This document shows positions 34,206 through 43,084 of a stretch of DNA of 64,000 nucleotides, one piece after another (the first letter of the stretch is position 1; each line of letters starts with the position of its first letter). The DNA is taken from positions 4,340,001-4,404,000 of the forward strand of contig CBDCVZ010000010.1 in the NCBI GenBank assembly GCA_965223215.1. Direction: 5' to 3'. Under the pieces are notes generated by a model. The model was not told the DNA's origin. It did not search any database and was given only the letters and a program-made list of their open reading frames with translations. Made by a program: the position numbers and the translations under genes. The DNA comes from JABDMH01 sp965223215. GTDB taxonomy: Bacteria; Bacteroidota; Bacteroidia; Chitinophagales; Saprospiraceae.

Positions 34206-36410
34206 TTACTTAAGATAGAGCATAAACTCCTGTAGGTCTGGATACAAATCGATCTTTGCGTCGTCGATTTCTTCCAATCCAAGCCGGACTCCATGCTCAT
34301 ATGGTATGATCTTGCAGTCGTCAAAACCTTCCGCTTTGATCTCTGCCAAATGTTGTAAAGCAAGGGCAAAAGAACTAAAAATACCCGAGGAATAGCGATA
34401 ATTCGTTTCCCCAGCCCGCTTCTCAATACACGGATCCGGGTATTTACCAATCAAATTGCCCTTAAATAATTGGTCTAAAATGGCGAATTCAACCCGATAG
34501 TAGAGCCCTCTTCTTTTGGAATAGAATTGGGCCAATCGAGGATCATGCTGTGCTGAGGCCACTTCTGGTAATGCTTCATTGACCTCAATCGGTAATTGAT
34601 CCGCGTTCAATATTTTGAAGTCAATTCTACGATTAAAGAATCTTCCCGCCTTATTGTCTTGTCCACCGATCGCATTTAAGGTATAAGGATAACTTCCACC
34701 AAATCCCTTAAGGAATAAATGTTCAGGATTAACCCCACTTGCTGCCAGGTAACCAGCGACACTCTCAGCGCGCTTGATGGAAAAGAACAAATCGAAATTA
34801 GAAACCGAAGATTGGTCAGAGTGACTGAGAATTTCAAGTTTTACATGCGGATAAGTCTTTAAGAAGCGGACTAGTTGATCCAGTTTGGGCTTATTCTGGG
34901 TGGTTAATATCTGATCATCTTCACGATAGAGAATGCTCTTGAGGTCCCACTGTGATTCAAGAACAGGGGATTGACTTGCAGGTGAGCTTCCGTCAGCGAC
35001 CAGCTGCTCGCTAAATAATTGGAAGTCCTTGACCATGTAGAAGATGGATGGCATAGACCGGACCAATTGCTCCTGAACCGGTTTCTTAAAGTAAACGGCG
35101 TAAAGATCCTGGCCTCCCTTACCGGTTTTTCGATCACTGCTGAAGTTGGCTGTTTGCCCATTTGACGTCAGCCGGTAATGCACGTCATTGGCTGCAGAAT
35201 TAATAGGTATTGACAGGTTGCTTGGCTCGCCCCATTGTAAGCTTCTCTCGTTGAATCGACTCTTAAACACGTCGTGCCCTCCGATGCTGGTCAGACGGTT
35301 GCTGCTAAAGTACAGAGTACGTCCATCCTTGGTCATAAAGGGTGTAATCTCATCAAACGGGCCATTGATCTCCCTACCCAGATTGATGGGTTCTGTCCAT
35401 CCTTCTGCTCCCAGAATGCTAATGTATAGATCGAAGCCGCCAAAGCCATCTTCTCGATTGGAGGAAAATAGAATGGTGGAATCTGAAAAGAAGTGTATTC
35501 CGCGCACCTGTTCCTGCGGCTTCAGACCCAACTGGGCCCAAGGCACCCCCACTGCTTCTTGAGTGTCATTGGCAAAGCTATCGACATAGAATGAAACTTG
35601 ATCATAACTTGAACCCCTCACGAAGAAAGCCACCATCCCATCTCGGTTGAAATCCTGCAATAATTCATGCTGCTCCGTATTCAGGTCTTCATTGAGGGGA
35701 AAGGCTGTCGACCAAGCGCCATTTTCAATCTCGGTGGCAAACATATCACAGTCATAATTCTGTGTGCTGGTGATTAATGATCCTTCATCTGAAAAACGAT
35801 CTTTGACCTTCATGGATCGGTTGGAGGTGAAATAAATTCGGCTCTCGACATTGGGACTGGAAATTGGTGCAAAATCATCAAAAGTTGTATTCACATTCAA
35901 GCCCATATTCTCGAGGAATACCTGGTCAGAAGGTAAGCTATAGCTGAGGCCTTGGGCACATCGTTTTATATCGTTCACGGCCTGTGCACGCCGTGTATTT
36001 CTGGTGTCGGTAAGGGTTAAGTACTCCTTATAATACTTGATGGCATCTGCAAAGAAATGCTTGTGATGGTGAGCCCTGGCCAACAAGAAAGTTGCCTTTG
36101 CAGCATAACGTTTGTTGGTGTTCTTGAGCGACCGGAGTTGGGTTATCGCCTGGTCCAATTTATTGGTCTGGTACAGGCTTTCTGCCCACCGATACTGCGC
36201 CTCTGCATCTTTTGGTTGATTCTTGCAATACAAACGCAACCTCGGTTCAGCTTCAAACATTCGATTGAGGTCGAACAGCTCAAACGCCTCCCTGCGAAGA
36301 TCTTTGTCTTGAGCATGTGAAGGCATCGCAAAAAACATGGTGAAAGATACGAGGTGATACATCACCAGAAATAGATGCTGCCTATTTTCAGCGCTAGCTC
36401 TGAAGATCAT
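34206..36410 (-). CDS. OmpA-family TPR/PD40 propeller protein (PorE-like)
   Basis: A 734-residue envelope protein. Order of parts: hydrophobic leader (about 1-33, cleavage near SHAQ), TPR helices (about 35-130), a PD40/WD40-like propeller with IYFTSNRS, ILFSSNREDGFGGFDLY and TLYFSSNRLTSIGGHDVF (about 190-460), an OmpA peptidoglycan-binding domain (about 515-620, LEILSHSDQSS and NRRIDFKI) and a SPOR-like C-terminus (YYRVEFAILDQLFKG, then FALALQHLAEIKAEGF). PorE of Porphyromonas has TPR, propeller and OmpA parts and links the T9SS to peptidoglycan; this similarity is architectural only. The ATG at 36410 overlaps the E2 gene by 17 bp; an ATG at 36362 is an alternative. Confidence 0.82.
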   Translation of the reverse strand: MIFRASAENRQHLFLVMYHLVSFTMFFAMPSHAQDKDLRREAFELFDLNRMFEAEPRLRLYCKNQPKDAEAQYRWAESLYQTNKLDQAITQLRSLKNTNKRYAAKATFLLARAHHHKHFFADAIKYYKEYLTLTDTRNTRRAQAVNDIKRCAQGLSYSLPSDQVFLENMGLNVNTTFDDFAPISSPNVESRIYFTSNRSMKVKDRFSDEGSLITSTQNYDCDMFATEIENGAWSTAFPLNEDLNTEQHELLQDFNRDGMVAFFVRGSSYDQVSFYVDSFANDTQEAVGVPWAQLGLKPQEQVRGIHFFSDSTILFSSNREDGFGGFDLYISILGAEGWTEPINLGREINGPFDEITPFMTKDGRTLYFSSNRLTSIGGHDVFKSRFNERSLQWGEPSNLSIPINSAANDVHYRLTSNGQTANFSSDRKTGKGGQDLYAVYFKKPVQEQLVRSMPSIFYMVKDFQLFSEQLVADGSSPASQSPVLESQWDLKSILYREDDQILTTQNKPKLDQLVRFLKTYPHVKLEILSHSDQSSVSNFDLFFSIKRAESVAGYLAASGVNPEHLFLKGFGGSYPYTLNAIGGQDNKAGRFFNRRIDFKILNADQLPIEVNEALPEVASAQHDPRLAQFYSKRRGLYYRVEFAILDQLFKGNLIGKYPDPCIEKRAGETNYRYSSGIFSSFALALQHLAEIKAEGFDDCKIIPYEHGVRLGLEEIDDAKIDLYPDLQEFMLYLK

Positions 36411-37749
36411 CCTGAAATTGTTCCAAATAATCTGCTATTCTTCTCAAAAAAGGACCCCCAAGCGAGCCATCAACCACCCTGTGATCATAAGACAGAGATA
36501 GGAAAACCATATGTCTGATCGCGATAAGGTCGCCGTATTCGGTTTCGACCACAGCCGGTTTCTTTTTAATGCTTCCGGCAGCGAGAATGGCCACTTCCGG
36601 TTGATTGATGATCGGTGTTCCCATAGTGTTACCAAAAGTGCCAACATTGGTAAAGGTAAAGGTGCCGTCCTGTGTTTCATCTGGTCTCAATTGCCCTTCG
36701 CGAGCTCGACTAGCCAGATCATTGACCTTTCTGGCTAGACCGGTGATATTATAACTATCGGCCTGCTTGATGACCGGTACGACCAGGTTGCCACTTGGTA
36801 AGGCGGTGGCCATGCCAATATTGATCGCTTTCTTTACAATGATTTGGTCGTCTTTGACCGAAACATTGATCATAGGAAAATCACGAATGGCTTTGGCGAT
36901 GGCATTGATGAAAATCGGTGTAAATGTCAGGCTACCGCCATATTGCTTACCAAAAGCTTCTTTTTGTCGATTGCGCCAAGCCACCAAATTAGTCACATCG
37001 GCTTCGACGAAGGAGGTGACATGTGCCGAGATGCGTTTGGACATAACCATGTGATCTGCTATCAACTTCCGCATCCGATCCATTTGGATAATGTCCTCAC
37101 CACCGCTAACACTGGTGGCTGGAGTCGGTGGCTCTTGGGGTGCCATCTGGGTTGGCTGAGTTGCTGGCGTGCTGGTAGGCATCTTCACAAAGGCTTCAGG
37201 CCGGCTGTCCAAGTAGGCCAGCAAGTCATGCTTTGTTACCCTTCCCTTAAGACCTGTACCATTGACTGTGCCGAGCTCATCGATGGACATGCCTTCTTTT
37301 TGGGCAATGCTCCTGACCAAGGGTGAATAAAACCTACCCTCATGTTGAGCTGGCAACGTTTTTCGAACGTGATAAGCCAAGTCTTTAACCTCTGTTTCTA
37401 CCTCCTTTTCAGGGTATTTCGGGACTGGGTCAAGACTCTTGGCCTCCTCTATCTGGGTTGAGGAAGATCCATTGCTGGTCATGACTGTTTCATTTGGCTC
37501 GACATCAACCTCGGTAGTAATTAAGGCGATGGTTTCACCCACTGGAACAACGGCATCTTCGGGAAAAAAAACTTCTTTGATGGTCCCTTGAATCGGGGAA
37601 GGAATCTCACTGTCAACTTTGTCCGTAGCAATTTCTAAGATGGTTTCATCTTCTTCTACTGGATCGCCCGCATTTTTCACCCATTTTAAGATGGTAGCTT
37701 CCATAATGCTCTCTCCCATCTTGGGCATCACCAGTTCAAATTCTGCCAT
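36394..37749 (-). CDS. 2-oxo acid dehydrogenase E2 (dihydrolipoamide acyltransferase)
   Basis: Acyltransferase core of a 2-oxo acid dehydrogenase complex. The 451-residue protein has an N-terminal lipoyl domain (about 1-78, lipoyl Lys44 in EIATDKVDSE), a linker, a peripheral E1/E3-binding domain (about 141-180, YSPLVRSIAQKEG and GRVTKHDLLAYL) and a catalytic domain (about 215-451) with the DHRVVDGSLGG motif. Whether the complex uses pyruvate, 2-oxoglutarate or branched-chain oxo acids cannot be decided, since E1 and E3 are absent here. The ATG at 37749 is favoured over a GTG two codons upstream. It stands between cinA and the OmpA-like gene. Confidence 0.92.
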   Translation of the reverse strand: MAEFELVMPKMGESIMEATILKWVKNAGDPVEEDETILEIATDKVDSEIPSPIQGTIKEVFFPEDAVVPVGETIALITTEVDVEPNETVMTSNGSSSTQIEEAKSLDPVPKYPEKEVETEVKDLAYHVRKTLPAQHEGRFYSPLVRSIAQKEGMSIDELGTVNGTGLKGRVTKHDLLAYLDSRPEAFVKMPTSTPATQPTQMAPQEPPTPATSVSGGEDIIQMDRMRKLIADHMVMSKRISAHVTSFVEADVTNLVAWRNRQKEAFGKQYGGSLTFTPIFINAIAKAIRDFPMINVSVKDDQIIVKKAINIGMATALPSGNLVVPVIKQADSYNITGLARKVNDLASRAREGQLRPDETQDGTFTFTNVGTFGNTMGTPIINQPEVAILAAGSIKKKPAVVETEYGDLIAIRHMVFLSLSYDHRVVDGSLGGPFLRRIADYLEQFQDDLQS

Positions 37750-37788
37750 TGACACCTTTGTTTAAGACTGAATGTAAAAGTACAGCAA

Positions 37789-39021
37789 TTATCTTCCCAA
37801 TAAAAACTTTCTCACCATTATGAGCGCATAAACTGCTGTGTATTTGATATTTACAACGCGATCTTTGGTAAATAGAAATTTCTCAGCAATCACCTGGTCA
37901 GCATTGCCTACGGCTATCCAAACCGTGCCGACCGGCTTCTCAGCCGTCCCACCTGAAGGACCACTAATTCCCGAAATGGCAACACCGATATCGGCATTCA
38001 TTTTAAGAATCGCGCCTGTCACCATGGATCTCACGGTAGCCTCACTCACCGCTCCATGCTCAGCTAGGGTTTCATCTGGTACGCCTAGCAAAGATGTCTT
38101 CATGTCGTTTGAATATGTTACCATACTACCGACATAGTAGGCGCTGGATCCCGGGACCGAAGTGATCATATGAGCAAGATAGCCTCCAGTACAACTCTCA
38201 GCTGTACAAATCGTCATGTGTCTCTCCTGCAGCATTCTGCCGACCGCAGCCTCCAGGGTATCGTCATCATAGCCATAAATGTAGGGATCAAATATCGGTT
38301 CAATCGCAGCTGCCGCATCCTCGATGGAGCGCTCAACCTCGTCAACTACCGTGCCTTGGTTAGACAATCTAAGGCGGACCTGGCCAACAGATGGCAAGTA
38401 TGCTACCTTGACTGGGTGGCTGGAAAGCGATGGCTCAATGAGTTGAGCCAATCTAGATTCACCGATGCCGGCGGTCCGGATGGTTTTCTTTCGATATACG
38501 ACATTGCTCAAGGCCTCGAATCGTGGTATCACACTATGCTTCATGATATACTTCATCTCGTAAGGCACTCCCGGCATGGAGATTACCGCCTTGCTGCCCT
38601 TCGAAATCCACATTCCCGGTGCTGTTCCCATTTTATTCGGCAGTAATTCTGCCATCTCCGGCATGTAGCACTGCACTCGATGTGCTTCGGTCAGGGGGAT
38701 ATTCCTTTGCTCAAATAGATAGCATATGCGATGATACGTTTCTTCAGAAAATGTCATCCTGGAACCAAAATATTCAGCCAAAACCTTCTTGGTGATATCA
38801 TCTTTGGTGGGCCCCAGCCCACCCGTCATCAAGATGAGGGGAGCCAGCCCAAAAAGGTAGTTCAGTGCCTCGGTAATCTGGCTGGCGTCATCGGCAACGG
38901 CGCACTTTGCCACCACCTCCACGCCAATATTTGATAACTCGGTCCCCATCCATGCAGAGTTACTATCTATCACCTGTCCGATCAAGAGTTCATCTCCAAC
39001 GGTTAATATGGCTACCTTCAT
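37789..39021 (-). CDS. cinA: CinA family protein (competence/damage-inducible; NMN deamidase domain)
   Basis: A 410-residue two-domain protein. The N-terminal MoCF/COG1058 domain has ILTVGDELLIGQVIDSNSAWM and LMTGGLGPTKDD; the C-terminal CinA domain (about 250-410) has CTAESCTGGYLAHMITSVPGSS, the YVGSMVTYSNDMK segment and ISGPSGGTAEKPVG. The C-terminal domain hydrolyses nicotinamide mononucleotide to NaMN, recycling pyridine nucleotides; the N-terminal domain acts on ADP-ribose. It overlaps birA by 4 bp. Confidence 0.94.
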   Translation of the reverse strand: MKVAILTVGDELLIGQVIDSNSAWMGTELSNIGVEVVAKCAVADDASQITEALNYLFGLAPLILMTGGLGPTKDDITKKVLAEYFGSRMTFSEETYHRICYLFEQRNIPLTEAHRVQCYMPEMAELLPNKMGTAPGMWISKGSKAVISMPGVPYEMKYIMKHSVIPRFEALSNVVYRKKTIRTAGIGESRLAQLIEPSLSSHPVKVAYLPSVGQVRLRLSNQGTVVDEVERSIEDAAAAIEPIFDPYIYGYDDDTLEAAVGRMLQERHMTICTAESCTGGYLAHMITSVPGSSAYYVGSMVTYSNDMKTSLLGVPDETLAEHGAVSEATVRSMVTGAILKMNADIGVAISGISGPSGGTAEKPVGTVWIAVGNADQVIAEKFLFTKDRVVNIKYTAVYALIMVRKFLLGR

Positions 39022-39755
39022 TGATAAGAAACTTGTTTTAGTGTAAAAAATCTGATTTGACCCTGGTCATCCTTGATCATCAATCGACCAAGGCGATCCA
39101 CATCAACAATCGCTCCGATAAATTTTTCTCCACCAAGGGTTTCAAATTCAAGCATTTCACTCCGACGGTACAACTGTTTTAGATACTGCTCATCTCCATA
39201 TTTCACATCAATTCGTAACCTTTGGTAGTGATCATTGAGCGCATCAAAAAGATGCTGACGAACCACCTTCAAGTCAAACCTCTGCCTCATAAGCTTGTGC
39301 AAGGAGGTGGGATTAGGCAAGGTGGTGTCAAAGTGAGTTTGATTCACATTGAGACCTATCCCGATCGTGGAAATCGCTATTTTTTGGCTTTGGATGGTAT
39401 TTTGAATGAGGATTCCCGCAATCTTTTTCTCTAACACATAGATGTCATTGGGCCACTTGATCGAAACCGGAAATTGAACAAAATGTTCTAAGGTGTCTGC
39501 CACGGCCAGGGCGACCGTCTTGTTTAGATAAAACTGCGCCTCAGCGGTTAAAAAGGTAGGTTTCAAAATAATGGAGAGCAGAAGATTTTGTCCAGGTTCG
39601 CTGTGCCAACGGGTGCCCCTCTGACCGCGCCCACAACTTTGATGTAGCGCTTGAACAACCGCCCCTTCCACCACATCATTTCTCATGGCGATTTCCAGTG
39701 CCATTTCATTGGTTGACGGCAGCTCATCATATTCAAAAAGAACCTTTCCGATCAT
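39018..39755 (-). CDS. birA: Biotin--[acetyl-CoA-carboxylase] ligase
   Basis: Attaches biotin to carboxylase carrier proteins. The 245-residue protein is catalytic-domain only, without the N-terminal DNA-binding domain of the Escherichia coli repressor. Signature segments are GRGQRGTRWHS (about 43-53), FPVSIKWPNDIYV and KKIAGILIQ. The ATG at 39755 starts straight into the catalytic fold (LFEYDELPSTNEMALE), so it cannot act as a biotin repressor. It is the first gene of the minus-strand run with cinA. A candidate promoter lies upstream at 39827-39857. Confidence 0.95.
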   Translation of the reverse strand: MIGKVLFEYDELPSTNEMALEIAMRNDVVEGAVVQALHQSCGRGQRGTRWHSEPGQNLLLSIILKPTFLTAEAQFYLNKTVALAVADTLEHFVQFPVSIKWPNDIYVLEKKIAGILIQNTIQSQKIAISTIGIGLNVNQTHFDTTLPNPTSLHKLMRQRFDLKVVRQHLFDALNDHYQRLRIDVKYGDEQYLKQLYRRSEMLEFETLGGEKFIGAIVDVDRLGRLMIKDDQGQIRFFTLKQVSYQ

Positions 39756-39789
39756 AATGATGTTATGACTTTTACTCAGATTATTTGAG

Positions 39790-39797
39790 TAGTTTTG
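39790..39797 (+). promoter_or_regulatory. Candidate -7 element for rsfS-ftsH
   Basis: TAGTTTTG is an exact TAnnTTTG match on the plus strand, 42 bp before the TTG start at 39839. No good -33 TTTG is seen at the right spacing. Confidence 0.35.
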
Positions 39798-39826
39798 TGA
39801 GTTACAGCATAGTCAGAATTAAAGCA

Positions 39827-39857
39827 CAAAAATAGAGTTTGAATTTAAGGAGTCAAC
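39827..39857 (-). promoter_or_regulatory. Candidate promoter for birA
   Basis: On the minus strand, GTTG (39854-39857) is followed by a 19-bp spacer and TATTTTTG (39827-39834), which is an exact -7 match with a near-match -33. It overlaps the start of the divergent rsfS gene. Confidence 0.42.
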
Positions 39858-40225
39858 CACTACCCAAAAATGTAGCTTTCCCAGCGTTAAATGATTTGAT
39901 TATCGATGCAATTCTGGATATAAAGGGTAAACGGATCACAAAACTGGACTTGCGTAAACTCGATGACTCCGCGACTGATTTTTTTATCATCTGTGAGGGC
40001 GAATCAAATACGCAGATTAAAGCTTTGGCTGAAAATATCCATAAGCGCGTAAGAGAGGAATTGGATGTGAAGCCAAGCCATGTTGAGGGGCAAGGAGGTG
40101 GAAAATGGATTTTGGTAGATTATTTCACGACAGTGGTCCACATTTTCTATCCCGATACGCGAACATTTTATGACCTTGAGGACTTGTGGAGCGATGCAGA
40201 AGTTACTCAATATGAAAGCTTGTAG
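39839..40225 (+). CDS. rsfS: Ribosomal silencing factor RsfS
   Basis: Small factor (128 residues) that binds ribosomal protein L14 and blocks subunit joining in starvation. Conserved parts include LIIDAILDIKGKRITKLDLRKLDDSATDFFIICEGES and the end TFYDLEDLWSDAE. No ATG or GTG start exists upstream or near the N-terminus, and an in-frame stop at 39833-39835 limits extension, so a TTG at 39839 is the most likely start. An AAGGAG at 39847-39852 lies after it, which is unusual. It is followed by ftsH with a 7-bp gap, an arrangement seen in other Bacteroidota. Confidence 0.92.
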   Translation: MNLRSQPLPKNVAFPALNDLIIDAILDIKGKRITKLDLRKLDDSATDFFIICEGESNTQIKALAENIHKRVREELDVKPSHVEGQGGGKWILVDYFTTVVHIFYPDTRTFYDLEDLWSDAEVTQYESL

Positions 40226-40232
40226 ATAGGGG

Positions 40233-42239
40233 ATGTCAGAAATGGACAAAAATAAAAAGGACAAGGACAACAAGAAGTTCAACAAGTTCAACTCGTTTTG
40301 GATCTATGGGCTGATCGCATTGATCCTGCTGGCTTCGCAGTTGCTATTTGACAACTCATTTAGTTCCAATCAAGACATCTCATTCATTGACTTCAAAAAC
40401 TATGTCGAACAGGGCGATGTCAAGAGGGTTACCATTGTAAATCAGAAGTACGCACACGTCTTCATTAAGTCAGATCGACTGAGTCAGCCCCGGCACGCTA
40501 ATGCCAATAAGAATCAGTTTAACATGAGTAGCCCGAACTACAAGTTTAATATTGGTTCGGTAGAAACGTTTGAACGGAATCTTAAGGAGCTCAATGCCTC
40601 ACTGGAAGAGGCCGATCGCATTTATGTCAATTATGAAGAGAAGGTCAATTTTTGGGGGAACATTTTGGGCTGGTTGCTGCCAATCTTCTTAATTGTTGCC
40701 ATCTGGCTGTTTATCATGCGCCGTATGAGCGGTGGTGCAGGGGGCCCTGGTGCGCAGATTTTTAACATTGGCAAATCAAAGGCAACGCTGTTTGATAACA
40801 ACAGCACCAAAGTCAACGTCACTTTCGAAGATGTTGCTGGATTGGACGAAGCCAAGGAGGAAGTAATGGAAGTCGTGGATTTTCTCAAGAATCCCAAGAA
40901 ATATCAAGCCTTAGGCGGCAAAATACCCAAGGGTGTTCTTTTGGTGGGTCCTCCCGGGACGGGTAAGACACTGCTCGCAAAAGCCGTTGCTGGGGAAGCA
41001 GGTGTACCCTTCTTCTCTATCTCAGGATCTGACTTTGTTGAGATGTTCGTGGGGGTTGGTGCCTCAAGAGTTAGGGATCTCTTCCGTCAGGCGCGTGAGA
41101 AAGCTCCCTGTATTATTTTCATTGATGAGATTGATGCCATTGGTCGTGCTCGCGGTCGCAACAATATGCCGGGAGGAAACGACGAACGCGAAAACACCCT
41201 CAATCAACTTCTGGTTGAAATGGATGGGTTTTCGACCGATAAAGGTGTGATTTTGATGGCTGCCACCAATCGGCCAGACGTACTTGATTCGGCCTTGCTA
41301 CGGCCCGGTCGATTTGATCGACAAATCGGCATTGACCGACCGGACTTAAAGGGGCGGGAACAGATTTTTAGGGTTCACCTTAAAACCATTAAGATCGATA
41401 CGGAGGTAAAACCAGAGATCCTAGCAGAAATGACTCCGGGATTTGCTGGTGCTGATATTGCTAACATTTGCAATGAGGCAGCACTTGTTGCTGCCCGGCA
41501 CGAGAAGAAGGCCGTGGGCATGGAAGATTTTAACTATGCCCTTGATCGAGTGATTGGAGGCCTTGAGAAAAAGAATAAACTCATCTCTCCGCAAGAGAAA
41601 GAAATCATCGCTTATCACGAGGCTGGGCATGCCATCTGCGGCTGGTACTTAGAGCATGCATCGCCTTTGGTCAAGGTGACGATCGTACCTAGAGGAATCG
41701 GTACCTTAGGCTACGCTCAGTACTTACCTAAGGAAGAGTACATTACACGTACCGAGCAGCTACTTGATCGCATGTGCATGACTTTTGGTGGCCGAGCGGC
41801 CGAAAAAATCATCTTTGACAAGATTTCCACCGGAGCGCAAAGTGATCTTGATCAGGTCACTAAGATGGCTTACAGCATGATAGCAATCTACGGCATGAAT
41901 AGTAAGGTGGGAAACATCTCATTTTACGGCATGTCGCAAGATCAGTTTCAAAAGCCTTATAGTGACGATACGGCGACCTTGATTGACGACGAGGTCAGAA
42001 AATTGGTTGAATCACAATATGTCAGGGCACAAGAATTATTGACCGAACGCCGTAAGGAATTAGAAATTCTGGCAACGCATCTTCTGGAAAAGGAGGTCTT
42101 ACTAAAGTCGGACGTAGAGCGATTGATTGGGCCACGGCCTTTTGCTGAAAAGCCTTCGCCGAGTGATCAGGTAGAGGAAAGCCCATTGCCACAAAATGGG
42201 GTTAGCGAAGACCCTTCTGCACCCACCATTACGGAGTAG
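40233..42239 (+). CDS. ftsH: ATP-dependent zinc metalloprotease FtsH
   Basis: Membrane-bound AAA protease (668 residues) that degrades misfolded membrane proteins and regulators. Layout: cytoplasmic lysine-rich N-tail, TM1 at about 22-40, periplasmic FtsH_ext domain, TM2 at about 146-163, AAA module with Walker A GPPGTGKT (239-246) and Walker B IFIDEID (295-301), and the zinc protease domain with HEAGH (462-466). The C-terminal 30 residues are Pro/Ser rich and low in homology. Its periplasmic part is longer than in Escherichia coli, as in other Bacteroidota. It probably shares a transcript with rsfS. Confidence 0.97.
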   Translation: MSEMDKNKKDKDNKKFNKFNSFWIYGLIALILLASQLLFDNSFSSNQDISFIDFKNYVEQGDVKRVTIVNQKYAHVFIKSDRLSQPRHANANKNQFNMSSPNYKFNIGSVETFERNLKELNASLEEADRIYVNYEEKVNFWGNILGWLLPIFLIVAIWLFIMRRMSGGAGGPGAQIFNIGKSKATLFDNNSTKVNVTFEDVAGLDEAKEEVMEVVDFLKNPKKYQALGGKIPKGVLLVGPPGTGKTLLAKAVAGEAGVPFFSISGSDFVEMFVGVGASRVRDLFRQAREKAPCIIFIDEIDAIGRARGRNNMPGGNDERENTLNQLLVEMDGFSTDKGVILMAATNRPDVLDSALLRPGRFDRQIGIDRPDLKGREQIFRVHLKTIKIDTEVKPEILAEMTPGFAGADIANICNEAALVAARHEKKAVGMEDFNYALDRVIGGLEKKNKLISPQEKEIIAYHEAGHAICGWYLEHASPLVKVTIVPRGIGTLGYAQYLPKEEYITRTEQLLDRMCMTFGGRAAEKIIFDKISTGAQSDLDQVTKMAYSMIAIYGMNSKVGNISFYGMSQDQFQKPYSDDTATLIDDEVRKLVESQYVRAQELLTERRKELEILATHLLEKEVLLKSDVERLIGPRPFAEKPSPSDQVEESPLPQNGVSEDPSAPTITE

Positions 42240-42304
42240 CAGATCAATCAAATTTCTTCATCCAATCTTATTCACGTGAGAGCTGATTTTTCGCCGATTC
42301 GCTG

Positions 42305-43027
42305 CTAACTCTCTTTGACTTCATCGACGACCAGCAATTGAAAGCCATTGCCGTGAATGTTGACAATCTCAATATTGCTGTCTAGCTTCAAATATTTGCG
42401 AAGTTTAGTCACAAAAACATCCATGCTACGGGCAGTAAAGTAATTGTCTTCACCCCAGATTCTTGTCAACGCCTCCGATCGAGGAAGGACGTCGTTTTTC
42501 TTCAGACAAAACATACGCAGAAGGTGTGCTTCCTTTGGGGATAACTTTTCTTTATGTTCCTCACCTTCATTGCTATAGGTCAGTATTCGAAGTGGGTAGT
42601 TGAAATGAAACTTACCAATATTAAATTCCTTGATGTCGTCTTCAGGGTCTGGCTTCTGCTGACTACGCTTTAAAATGGCCTGAATGCGCAATAGCAACTC
42701 TTCTGAGTTAAAGGGTTTGGTGATGTAATCGTCCGCGCCAATCTTGAAACCCTCCAAAATATCATCTTTCATTGCCTTGGCAGTCAAAAAGATGATGGGC
42801 ATCTCGCTATCGCGTTCGCGAATTTCCTTAGCCAAAGTAAATCCGTCTTTCTTTGGCATCATCACATCAAAAATACAAAGGTCGTAATCGCCTCGTTTAT
42901 AAGACATTAGCCCTGCATCACCATCGGATTCAAGGGTCACATCATATTCGTGCATTTCTAAGTAAGATCGCAGTACATCTCCGAAATTTTGGTCATCTTC
43001 AACCAACAAGATTTTTTGTGCAACCAT
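42305..43027 (-). CDS. OmpR-family response regulator (RprY-like)
   Basis: A 240-residue DNA-binding regulator. The receiver domain (about 4-120) has the acidic pair Glu10/Asp11, phospho-acceptor Asp54 in CIFDVMMP, and FLTAK and ITKPFNSEEL signatures. The winged-helix output domain (about 140-235) has LSPKEAHLLRMF, and ARSMDVFVTKLRKYL as the recognition helix region. It follows the histidine kinase gene by 57 bp in the same direction, so they form one system. The kinase-regulator pair resembles RprX/RprY of Bacteroides. It converges on ftsH. Confidence 0.94.
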   Translation of the reverse strand: MVAQKILLVEDDQNFGDVLRSYLEMHEYDVTLESDGDAGLMSYKRGDYDLCIFDVMMPKKDGFTLAKEIRERDSEMPIIFLTAKAMKDDILEGFKIGADDYITKPFNSEELLLRIQAILKRSQQKPDPEDDIKEFNIGKFHFNYPLRILTYSNEGEEHKEKLSPKEAHLLRMFCLKKNDVLPRSEALTRIWGEDNYFTARSMDVFVTKLRKYLKLDSNIEIVNIHGNGFQLLVVDEVKES

Positions 43028-43084
43028 GGTTTCTACGTTGTCATATTTTAGTTAGATAAGGCTCAATTCTTGGGTGTAACATAT

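Noticed and set aside
36844..37326. Plus-strand open frame of 160 codons
   Set aside because: Antisense to the well-supported E2 gene; the translation has no recognisable family.
38170..38646. Plus-strand open frame of 158 codons
   Set aside because: Antisense to cinA, whose motifs are intact; no own start signals.
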